From: UBA4971 sp029551185
GTDB lineage: Bacteria; Bacillota; SHA-98; UBA4971
Reading direction: 5' to 3'
NCBI GenBank assembly: GCA_035593725.1
Contig: DAOSZN010000006.1
Location: 1-64,000, forward strand
Length of the DNA stretch: 64,000 nt
Made by a program: the position numbers and the translations under genes. The notes under the pieces are model-generated. The model did not search any database, was not told the origin of the DNA, and was given only the letters and a program-made list of their open reading frames with translations. Of the stretch, positions 43,957 through 53,000 are shown piece after piece (positions within the stretch are counted from its first letter, which is position 1; every line of letters begins with the position of its first letter).

Positions 43957-45309
43957 CTAGGCCTTCATAAAGCCCCAAAGCCACTCACCTCCGCAATTCT
44001 CAGAGATACGCCGAAGCCTCGGCCTTCTTACAGTATCCTCAAGTTTTCTCATTATTAGGCGAGGAAGTGTCAACTTAGCCACACTTTCTTCAGCTACCAG
44101 GTCCACTCCGGCCAATTCGTCCTTATCAAACATAATTACCAATCTACCTACGGTCTGACCGGATACAACAGGCGCAATAAGCGGTTCATCAAGAACGATC
44201 TTCTCTTCAATAAGGTGAGCGAGATCCCGCGGAACTACAATCCTCATGTCGTCTTCAGCCATCACACTGACCTCAGGGGCCATTCCTCCTTTGACTTGAG
44301 TCTTTACAAGAGTCCGGCCTTTCTCTGCGAAAGTCATCACGTGAAACCTGTCAAAACCATAGCTGAGAAGCCTTGCGGAATCAGACCATCTGGCATCTGA
44401 ATCTAAGACGACTGATATAAACTGAACTCCACGACGGGTAGCTGACGCAACGAGACAGTAGCCGGCAGCAGCCGTAGTCCCTGTCTTTACGCCGTCCGCA
44501 CCTTCAAACGACCAAAGCAACCAATTAGTGTTGGCAAGTTTACGTTTTTCCTTGAATTCCCCTTGAGTCAAAGTGACCTCCGCTTCCCGCGTGCTTACTA
44601 TATCTGCAAATAAAGGATATTTCAACCCATATCGAGCCATAAGGGCCAAGTCGAATGCGGTGGAATAGTGGTTTGGATCAGTAAGGCCATGGGGGTTGGC
44701 GAATCTTGTATTCATTGCGCCAAGTTTCCGGGCTTTTAAATTCATCATTCTTACAAAGTTTCCTTCTCTGCCTGCAATATGTTCTGCGATAGCGACGCAA
44801 CCGTCATTGCCTGATCTCAGCATGGTTCCGCGGATGAGATCCCCTAGTTTTATTTCCTGTCCCTTTTTGAGCCATAATGAAGATCCGGGAATACTTGCTG
44901 CATTTCCGCTGACTATAACAGTGGATTCGGTATCACCTAACTCTATGGCAAGAAGTGCGGTCATTATCTTGGTGGTGCTGGCAGGATGCATACGCATATG
45001 CTCGTTCTTCCCATAAACCACTGTGCCGGTTGTCGCCTCGATTAACACAGCTGACCTTGCTGCAAGATATGGCCCTTCAGTATAATTCGGGACATATACT
45101 ACTTCAGGATACTCGCGTGTCCTCGTATATAACCTGCCTGTCACAGGCAAAAATAAAGCTTTGCCCATAATCTCAGGGACTGTCATGGCAACACATATAC
45201 AAATGACAGCAAAAAGCAGAGCCTTTCCGCGGATAATCAAATAGGTCCACCTACACTCTGCTGCCGGAATTCCCCGGAGTATCATCTCCCGGGAAAACAG
45301 CGGCAGCAT
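43957..45309 (-). CDS. D-alanyl-D-alanine carboxypeptidase (DacF/PBP5 type)
   Basis: Serine peptidase trimming the pentapeptide of peptidoglycan. All three penicillin-binding motifs are present: STTK at 111-114 (HPASTTKIMTALL), SGN in MLRSGNDGCVAIAEHIAG and KTG in ADGVKTGTTAAAGYCL. A hydrophobic segment ALLFAVICICVAM (about 30-42) is the signal peptide or anchor, after an unusually long N-terminus; the true start may lie later. A C-terminal beta domain follows and ends with an amphipathic-looking tail. Immediately followed by trxB. Confidence 0.92.
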   Translation of the reverse strand: MLPLFSREMILRGIPAAECRWTYLIIRGKALLFAVICICVAMTVPEIMGKALFLPVTGRLYTRTREYPEVVYVPNYTEGPYLAARSAVLIEATTGTVVYGKNEHMRMHPASTTKIMTALLAIELGDTESTVIVSGNAASIPGSSLWLKKGQEIKLGDLIRGTMLRSGNDGCVAIAEHIAGREGNFVRMMNLKARKLGAMNTRFANPHGLTDPNHYSTAFDLALMARYGLKYPLFADIVSTREAEVTLTQGEFKEKRKLANTNWLLWSFEGADGVKTGTTAAAGYCLVASATRRGVQFISVVLDSDARWSDSARLLSYGFDRFHVMTFAEKGRTLVKTQVKGGMAPEVSVMAEDDMRIVVPRDLAHLIEEKIVLDEPLIAPVVSGQTVGRLVIMFDKDELAGVDLVAEESVAKLTLPRLIMRKLEDTVRRPRLRRISENCGGEWLWGFMKA

Positions 45310-45415
45310 CCGTTACTATAGTAAGTCGCCCGGAATTACCCTATGCTGTCATTTACAGTCCTATGCCTTGCCAAATCCTCTGTAATTCATGTAGATCCGG
45401 CACACCTTAGAGCTC

Positions 45416-46594
45416 TTATCTTTCAACTATGACTGCGAGACCCATACCCCCTCCGATACATAAAGTGGCAAGACCAAGGCTTACATCACGCTTTATCATC
45501 TCGTGTAACAGTGAAACGAGGATCCTTGCGCCGCTTGCCCCAATCGGATGCCCGAGTGCAATCGCGCCTCCGTTAACGTTAACTCTGTCCGGGTCCCAGC
45601 CAAGCTCCTGTCCTACTGCAAGGGATTGCACAGCAAATGCCTCGTTTGCCTCTATGAGATCGATATCATCAAGGCGCAGGTCTGCTCCGACCAGAGCTTG
45701 TCTCGTAGCAGGGACAGGTCCGATTCCCATCACTGACGGATCTACGCCTGAAGACGCGTATGACCTAATGGTAGCCATAGGCTTTGCCCCAAGTTCGGCT
45801 GCCTTATCTTTTGAGGCTATGATAAGAGCAGCTGCCCCGTCATTTATGCCGGATGCGTTGCCTGCTGTAACAGTCCCGTCTTTTTTGAAAGCAGGCCTTA
45901 GCAAGGCCAGTTTCTCCTTGGTGGTGCCGGGTCTTACATGTTCATCCCGGCAAAACACTATTGGAGCGCCTTTTCTTTGAGGAATTTCCACATGGACAAT
46001 TTCGTCCTCAAATCTTCCGTCCGCTATCGCCTTCTCGGCTTTTTGCTGGCTCCAAGCAGCGAATTCATCCTGCTCTTCCCTGCTGATGTTGTATATTTCT
46101 CCGAGGTTTTCAGCGGTAATCCCCATATGTGTATCACCGAAGATACACCATAGGCCGTCTTGAATCATAGTATCCACGAGTTCCCCATGACCCATGCGAT
46201 ACCCGTATCTTGCCTTATCAAGGATATACGGGGCCTGGTTCATATTTTCCATGCCACCTGCTACCACCACATCTGCATCACCGCATTTGATAGCTTGAGC
46301 CGCAAGTGTTACAGCTTTGAGACCGGAACCACATACTTTGTTTACAGTCATCGCAGGCACCTTCGTGCTTAACTTCGCTTTTATCGATGCCTGTCTGGCT
46401 GGGTTTTGGCCTTGACCTGCTTGAAGCACATTCCCCATAATTACCTCATCAACAGTGTCCGAATTTATCCCTGCCCTCCTTACCGCTTCCTTAATAACGA
46501 CTGCGCCCAGATCGGAAGCAGGCACGCCCTGGAGCGCTCCCCCAAAAGTACCTATTGCTGTCCTTACTCCGCTCAAGATTACGACCTCGCGCAT
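45416..46594 (-). CDS. Acetyl-CoA C-acetyltransferase (thiolase)
   Basis: Condenses two acetyl-CoA to acetoacetyl-CoA, or the reverse. Nucleophile Cys88 in VNKVCGSGLKAV, NEAFAVQS, the His of GGAIALGHPIGASGARI and the second Cys in LATLCIGGGMGLA are all in place. 392 residues, normal. No neighbouring hbd, crt or transferase genes, so the pathway (butyrate, PHB or degradation) is undetermined. Confidence 0.93.
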   Translation of the reverse strand: MREVVILSGVRTAIGTFGGALQGVPASDLGAVVIKEAVRRAGINSDTVDEVIMGNVLQAGQGQNPARQASIKAKLSTKVPAMTVNKVCGSGLKAVTLAAQAIKCGDADVVVAGGMENMNQAPYILDKARYGYRMGHGELVDTMIQDGLWCIFGDTHMGITAENLGEIYNISREEQDEFAAWSQQKAEKAIADGRFEDEIVHVEIPQRKGAPIVFCRDEHVRPGTTKEKLALLRPAFKKDGTVTAGNASGINDGAAALIIASKDKAAELGAKPMATIRSYASSGVDPSVMGIGPVPATRQALVGADLRLDDIDLIEANEAFAVQSLAVGQELGWDPDRVNVNGGAIALGHPIGASGARILVSLLHEMIKRDVSLGLATLCIGGGMGLAVIVER

Positions 46595-46698
46595 CTTCAG
46601 CCACTCCCTATCCGATTAATTGTGTAATAGGACAAACCCGGTAGGCGGGGTCCTCACTTGAGGATGAATATTCTCCTTAGTGTAGGCTATTCCTACTT

Positions 46699-47391
46699 TC
46701 AGGAAGAAATTATCGAATTATTCTGTTTTATATAATCCCCATAGTCCACTGTTATTCTGACACTTCGTCCGAAAACAAGAAATCCGGCCTCAATCTCCAT
46801 TATCATCCTTTTTGGAAACCAAGCGTCATAGGATTCGCTCCAAAAAACGACTGTAACATGTTGTCTCGGAGAAACCTCGGCCTTGGCACGCTCATTCTCG
46901 GAAAACTCGGTTTTAACCGGTATGCCTGTTTCTTGTTCCAACCAAGCAGTGCCTGTCAAGACCGTGTCTTCTCTCTGCCAGACATATTCGTACATAATGC
47001 ATTGTTTGCCTTCTACGTTATTGGTCTCGCCTGTCGGATAAGCTGATATTGCCTTTTGGAACTCAGGTTCGAAAGGGCTTTTACCCACGATGTCAAGGGA
47101 GCTTGGATCAACATAGGAGCCGGCCGGAGCATCGCCATTCTCCGTTGACATGAAGTCAAGTAGGGCCTCTTCAGACTGTTCAACCTTGCCATGCTTATCT
47201 ATGATCTCGATTTTAAGAACACGAAACCCCGGGACCCATCCCTTATTCGCTTGGGCCACCTCAACAGCCTTTTGCCAGAAGGGATCTTCAATGCCTCCTC
47301 TTCCTCGGGCGCATGGGAATTTAGCACATGCGCTTGCTATCGACAATATCAAGAAACCGGCGCACAATTTGCGGCGATTTAAAAGAACCAA
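46699..47391 (-). CDS. Secreted protein of unknown function
   Basis: 230 residues. Signal peptide LCAGFLILSIASACAKFPCA; the Cys in IASAC is not a good lipobox, so cleavage by signal peptidase I is likelier. The mature part (WQKAVEVAQANKGWVPGFRVLKIEIIDKHGKVEQSEEALLDF, then TGTAWLEQETGIPVKTEF) has the look of the LolA/LppX-like beta-sheet proteins, but the resemblance is weak. TTG start with GAGGGG ten bases upstream. Its promoter is embedded in a 37-bp palindrome, so it is probably tightly regulated. Confidence 0.6.
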   Translation of the reverse strand: MVLLNRRKLCAGFLILSIASACAKFPCARGRGGIEDPFWQKAVEVAQANKGWVPGFRVLKIEIIDKHGKVEQSEEALLDFMSTENGDAPAGSYVDPSSLDIVGKSPFEPEFQKAISAYPTGETNNVEGKQCIMYEYVWQREDTVLTGTAWLEQETGIPVKTEFSENERAKAEVSPRQHVTVVFWSESYDAWFPKRMIMEIEAGFLVFGRSVRITVDYGDYIKQNNSIISS

Positions 47392-47412
47392 TTGAGAACA
47401 GCCCCTCTTTGT

Positions 47413-47458
47413 TATGGTAATATATGTATATTATACATATATTACCATATTGCATCAA
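47413..47458 (-). promoter_or_regulatory. Palindromic operator containing a sigma-A promoter
   Basis: Positions 47413-47430 and 47432-47449 are a perfect 18-bp inverted repeat around one base (arm TATGGTAATATATGTATA). On the minus strand the centre supplies a perfect -10 box TATAAT (47430-47435), and TTGATG (47453-47458) stands 17 bases upstream as -35. A dimeric repressor bound here would cover the promoter of the secreted protein gene. Confidence 0.7.
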
Positions 47459-47535
47459 CGTCCTTTACACCTTTATTGCCAAAAGCGTTGTCTTTGATCC
47501 CAAAGAGAAGCAATGTAGAAACCTTGCGAACCAAA

Positions 47536-50028
47536 TTAGCACTCAGTGTACCCACAGGCTACACACTTGAGGCAGCCTTCAACGTGAATTAGGTTCCACG
47601 TGCCACATGACGGACATAAACTGAATAACTTTGCCGAGACGCTGTCCTCTTCAAAGAGGCTTGTACCCTCCTCAGCGCATCCGGCATCCTCCTCGCCGAA
47701 GCGCTCACTGAGGTACCCGGCGAGGAATTGGCCGATAGCGTCAGGAACCGACCTGACTCTGCCGGGCCCAAACCCAATACTCCTCGACCCGCCGATCCCG
47801 GTGAGCTGGTTTGCTATCTCCTGGGGATCGACGCCTGATCGCAGCGAGATGGATATCAGTCTTGCTATAGCTTCCGTAAACGCGCTTACATCACTGCCTG
47901 CCTTGCCGATCTGGGCAAATAGCTCTATAGGATGGCGGTCAATCGTGTTTAAGGTGATGAAGAGCTTGCCCAGGGGAGTAGCTCTGACATCAGTAAACCC
48001 TTCCAGCCTTGACGGTCTATTTATAGGACGAATCTTGCCCCATACACCGTTTATGCGATAATGCATGTTTGCTGCCGGTTGAGGGCAAGCACTGTCCGGA
48101 GCAGCCTCACTCTTTCCAAAATCAGGTTCTGTGCCTACAGTCAATACTTGTTCCTTGCGACTGCCGTCCCGGTAAACAGTGACCCCCTTGCAACCCAGAT
48201 CATACGCAAGCCTAAATACCCTCTCCACATCGTCTGATGTCGCTTCATTCGGGAAATTTACAGTCTTTGACACTGCGTTATCAGTGTACTTCTGAAATGC
48301 AGCTTGCATCCGGATATGCCATTCGGGTTCTATTTCATGGGCTGTGACGAATATCCTCTTCACTTCCTCCGGCACGCCCTCTACATCCGTCAAAGCGCCT
48401 CGTCTCGCAACTTCATCCATGAGGTCATCTGAATAAAATCCCAGTTTCTTTCCATAGGCGCGAAATGCCGGGTTGACTTCACGAAGCTCAGTTCCATCCA
48501 GAACATGCCTGGTGAAAGCAAGGCTGAAGAGAGGCTCTATTCCAGAAGATGCGCCTGCTATTATGCTTATAGTCCCTGTAGGAGCAATCGTTGTTGTGGT
48601 GGCGTTCCTGACCCTCAGGCCTTCTGCCTCGCGTCTGCTCCCCTTCCAGTTGGGAAAGACTCCCCTTGTCTTGGCCAGTTCCAAGGACGCTGCCCTACTT
48701 TCTGCCTGGATGAACCCTATTAAGTCCTCGGCAAGATCCACAGCGTCTTCTGAGTCGTATAAAATGCCAAGCTGAATGAGAAGATCCGCCCATCCCATTA
48801 GCCCGAGACCTACCTTGCGATTTCCCTTATGCATAGCCTCGATTTCAGGCAATGGATATCTGCCGGCATCAATCATGTTATCCATAAAGTGGACAGCTAC
48901 GTGGATTGACTCTCTCAGACCTTCCCAGTCAACCCTGGGTGAACCGTTCACTTCTCGGACAAACTTTGCCACGTTCAGAGAACCTAAATTACATGCTTCA
49001 TAAGGCAACAGCATCTGTTCGCCGCAAGGGTTTGTGGCTTCGTATGTACCTACGTTAGGAGTTGGGTTAAATTCATTAAGCCGGTCAATAAAAACGATGC
49101 CCGGCTCTCCGGTTCTCCAAGCAGACTCCACTATGAGATCAAAAACATCCCTGGCCCGAAGTTTCCCCACAACTTCTTTGCTGCGGGGGTTTACGAGCTC
49201 ATATTCACCGTCTTCTTCCAAGGCATCCATGAATTTCTCGGTTATGGCTACAGAAATATTGAAATTCGTCAATTGAGTTGTATCATTCTTTAAGGTAATA
49301 AACTCAAGAATATCCGGGTGATCCACGCGCAGCATCCCCATATTTGCGCCGCGTCTGACTCCACCCTGTTTTATCGCTTCTGTAGCTGCGTTGAAGACTT
49401 TCATGAAGGATATCGGACCTGACGCGACACCGCCTGTAGTCTTTACCACATCATTCTTCGGACGCAACCGACTAAATGAAAAGCCTGTTCCTCCGCCGGA
49501 TTTATGAATCAGCGCCGCATTCTTCAATGTCTCAAAAATACTTACCATGGAATCTTCAATAGGTAAGACAAAACAGGCGCAAAGCTGTTGAAGCTCTCTT
49601 CCGGCATTACTTAGGGCAGGCGAATTCGGAAGGAACTTGCCCTCTGCCATAAGCATATAAAACCTTACAGCTGTTCGGGCAAGTTGCGGCATGTTTTCGC
49701 GCACCCTCGTCTCTATATCTTCCCACTTTCCTTCTATGAGGCCTCTGGACTCTAAATCAGAAAACCCGTTCTTCAGTGCAGCCCAGTCCCACCGGGAAAA
49801 TTCCGGCACAGGCAGGGAAGCCACTTCCTCGGAAGCGGATGACTCAGTCTCATGCAAGGGATCATATAGCACGTCCATTAACGCAATATTCTTAGCAACT
49901 CTCCAAAACATCTCTCGAGGAGTCTCTATGACTTTTCCTGATTCATCCTTGCTTAAGTAACGACTCTCGAGCACAGTCAAAGCATTATACGATAATTCGG
50001 GTTCCGGCAATGATAAACCTGACTTCAC
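47536..50028 (-). CDS. nrdJ: Adenosylcobalamin-dependent ribonucleotide reductase (class II)
   Basis: Reduces ribonucleotides to deoxyribonucleotides with a B12-generated thiyl radical and needs no oxygen. Typical stretches: GRELQQLCACFVLPIEDSM, HKSGGGTGFSFSRLRPKNDVVKTTGG, TNPCGEQMLLPYEACNLGSLN (finger-loop Cys) and APTGTISIIAGASSGIEPLF. The C-terminal ~60 residues carry a Cys cluster (LCPSCGTWN...CLKCVACGYTEC), likely the redox relay or a zinc site. 830 residues, normal. The GTG start has GGGAGG eight bases upstream. It follows the A2M gene after 15 bases. No cobalamin riboswitch precedes it. Confidence 0.95.
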   Translation of the reverse strand: MKSGLSLPEPELSYNALTVLESRYLSKDESGKVIETPREMFWRVAKNIALMDVLYDPLHETESSASEEVASLPVPEFSRWDWAALKNGFSDLESRGLIEGKWEDIETRVRENMPQLARTAVRFYMLMAEGKFLPNSPALSNAGRELQQLCACFVLPIEDSMVSIFETLKNAALIHKSGGGTGFSFSRLRPKNDVVKTTGGVASGPISFMKVFNAATEAIKQGGVRRGANMGMLRVDHPDILEFITLKNDTTQLTNFNISVAITEKFMDALEEDGEYELVNPRSKEVVGKLRARDVFDLIVESAWRTGEPGIVFIDRLNEFNPTPNVGTYEATNPCGEQMLLPYEACNLGSLNVAKFVREVNGSPRVDWEGLRESIHVAVHFMDNMIDAGRYPLPEIEAMHKGNRKVGLGLMGWADLLIQLGILYDSEDAVDLAEDLIGFIQAESRAASLELAKTRGVFPNWKGSRREAEGLRVRNATTTTIAPTGTISIIAGASSGIEPLFSLAFTRHVLDGTELREVNPAFRAYGKKLGFYSDDLMDEVARRGALTDVEGVPEEVKRIFVTAHEIEPEWHIRMQAAFQKYTDNAVSKTVNFPNEATSDDVERVFRLAYDLGCKGVTVYRDGSRKEQVLTVGTEPDFGKSEAAPDSACPQPAANMHYRINGVWGKIRPINRPSRLEGFTDVRATPLGKLFITLNTIDRHPIELFAQIGKAGSDVSAFTEAIARLISISLRSGVDPQEIANQLTGIGGSRSIGFGPGRVRSVPDAIGQFLAGYLSERFGEEDAGCAEEGTSLFEEDSVSAKLFSLCPSCGTWNLIHVEGCLKCVACGYTEC

Positions 50029-50043
50029 AAGGATTCCTCCCGC

Positions 50044-53000
50044 CTAAATGTCGTATGCCACTGCATGAATAGGCTTGTAATAGTCTTCTGATATGAGTTC
50101 ACGACTGACTGTACCGTCAATATCAATACTCCGCCACACCGCGACCCGGACCCCGTTTTTCCCGCCGGAAACCTTGGCATCACTGGCTCCCGCCCCTATT
50201 AGACGAGGTCTCTCCACATCTAAGACCTCAGTCGCTACTTGTACATTTCTTGGGGTGGGAAGACCTGCCTTTATCTCCACAATGAGCCTTGCGCCTTCCA
50301 TACAGGCACCTATAGTGACAGGCACGTCCAGTTGATTCTTGAACCGCAAGTCAAGCCCGGCTTCGTCGCTGACTGTAGCATCTAATCCGGGAGGCACGTA
50401 ATCCACAGGCTGTGAATGAGGGTGACGTTCAATAATCTCCAAGCCGGCCCTGAGGACGGCATTGTATAATGTCGTCGATACCTGGCAGATTCCCCCTGCC
50501 ACCCCAGGCACGCTCTTGCCTCCTCGGATTACCCGAGCGTCTTTGTAACCTTCGGACTTTAGTCTCGGTCCCAACACCTTGTCAAAGGAAAACACTTCCC
50601 CGGGTTGAAGCTGAAATCCGTCAATCATTGACGCAGCAAGCGCAATATTATGATTCCGGTTCAGTTCAGGGTCTTTGACCGTAGTCGAAAAACCTGCTAT
50701 GGTCGGCAATTGACACACTATCTCATAACTCTCTGAGCTGCCATAGATGTCAGGCGCGTACATTCCCCATACCCTGGTAGGCATTACCTTGTATTCGCCT
50801 GGGCGTTCAGCTCTGATAGAATACACTATCTCATTTTCGCCTTCCTTGAGGTAAGAGCTGAAGATTGCCAATTTTTCATCACGGATTTCTTTACGCCCAT
50901 ACCAGAAGTCCCAGCTGTAACTGTCGCACGGCGTATCGACTACTTCAAATCCTGATGGAAGCGGATCTTCAACCATAATATACGTGCGAGGCCTATCCGT
51001 ATTTATGGTAATCCTGACTGTTATTTCATCCCCTTGATTTACAGGGCCTGTAATAGGTTCATAAGTATCGCTTCCCTTGACTTTGCGATAGTATCCGCGC
51101 CTTACGCAAATGCCGTTTTCCTCAGGGGCCAGGGATTGAGAGGGAGTGTAGTGCTTGCATGCGACAGAATAATAAAGTCTTCCCTTGCCCGACTTCTGAA
51201 TGACAAGTTCATTCTTGCCTGGAATCAGCTGTTTGGGATCGATCTCTATTATCGTTTCCTTGTCCCACACGTGTTTCCCGGTAAACCTCGTCCTTTCAAC
51301 ACGTTTCCCGTTGAGCCGAGCGGTAGCGGTAATATTCGGCGAGATCTCATCGCGGAGTTTCATGTATTCAGTCAAAGCCATAATAGCGATTGCTGTGTCT
51401 TTAGTGGAACTCCAGGCATTGCCAGAGCGCGTCTCTGATAACCATCTCACAACGCCAGGTGCTGAAGGATTGTCAGGATCTACAGCTAACATGGCCAAAA
51501 GCGCATACGCAGTAGTCTCTACACGATTGTCAGCGAAGTACCACTCGAAAGAAGAAGCCTCCCAGTAAGTCCTGGTATCATCACCACGCGAACGATTCAG
51601 AAGATCATCTAACACTATCTTAGCGTCTTTCTCTCTCTCCACATTCTTCAGGGTCAGGGCAAGAAAGGCTAAGGAGCAATTGGAAAGCTCATTACGCCTA
51701 TCTATCATCTCATCGAGACGAGGTAGGACTTTCTCCCCCACCTCGGACATGACGAACAAATTATAGACGAGCTCATCAACATTTCGCGGATTATTAAGGA
51801 ACCTGCCAAGGGCTTTCTTACCCCGCATAAGCACCCCGTTATCCACCCGGAAACCGGCGTTCTTGGCGAGATTAAGACCATATACTGCGTACGCTGTCAT
51901 CCTTGCGTTCGGCTCGTCGTACTCCCACCAACCCCAGCCGTCTTCATAATGCTGGTATCTGTATATTCTGGCAAGACCTGCTTCCACCATTTTCGGAAGG
52001 TCTTTCGAGACTTCCGGCATTTCAATGCCAAGCTCATTCAGGGTCTTAGATACGATAATATTAGGAAGAAATGAGTTCATGGTCTGCTCTAAACATCCGT
52101 AAGGATAAGACGTAAGGTATTCAAGCGCCCCCAGGGCAGTAGCAGCCACAGACGGAGCGAGTCTTACTTCCACGCTCACCGTGTTATCCAGCACGTCTTC
52201 GGGGATATCGAATTCTATCTTCGCCTCTCCGTCTTGAATTGGATCATCTCCTACCTCACCGCCTTGAAATACCTGAGTCTGTTTGCCAAAAGGCAGCACA
52301 GGCACGTTGATTTCCAGAGCGTCCCTCATCCTTCCTGCATTTATAGACGCTGTAAACTTGGCGACACCCACCTTATCACATGTGATCTTCCAGTCTAAGG
52401 TAGCCTTGTCGCCAGGTGCCAGACTGACACTGCGCTCATCCCCATCAGTCACTTTCACCCCGTCAGCTTTAAGATTAACCTTCGCGTCTATCTCCTTCGC
52501 CGTATAGTTGTGAACTATGGTGGACACGTAAGTCGTATCACCAAAAGTAAAGAATCTCGGTGCAGCCAACCTGACAATGAGATCCTTCGTGGTTATCACG
52601 TCATAAGTCGCAGATCCTACTTGAGTCGCTAAGGTATGCGCCTTCACAGTCGCTCTCCATGTAGTTAACGAATCAGGCATAGTGAAAGTCACTTTCGCCG
52701 TGCCTTTCCTATCAGTCAGGACTGTAGGCGCCCAAAAGGCTGTATCAGGAAAATCCTTACGGACATCCGAAGCATCCGCCTCCTTGTCTGCGCCACCATA
52801 GTACCACCGTGGGAAAGAGTAGTTTGTGATCGTTCTGTTCCAGATTGATCCGTAGAATGCCTTTCTGATATCAGGCATAAGCTCTCTTTGGATAGCATAT
52901 ATGGATGCATCCACAACACCTAAGGAGACTTCCGCCTGTACAGGATTGCCTCCATGGTCACACGTCTTAATCGTATAAGACGCCTTCTCACCCGGGCCAT

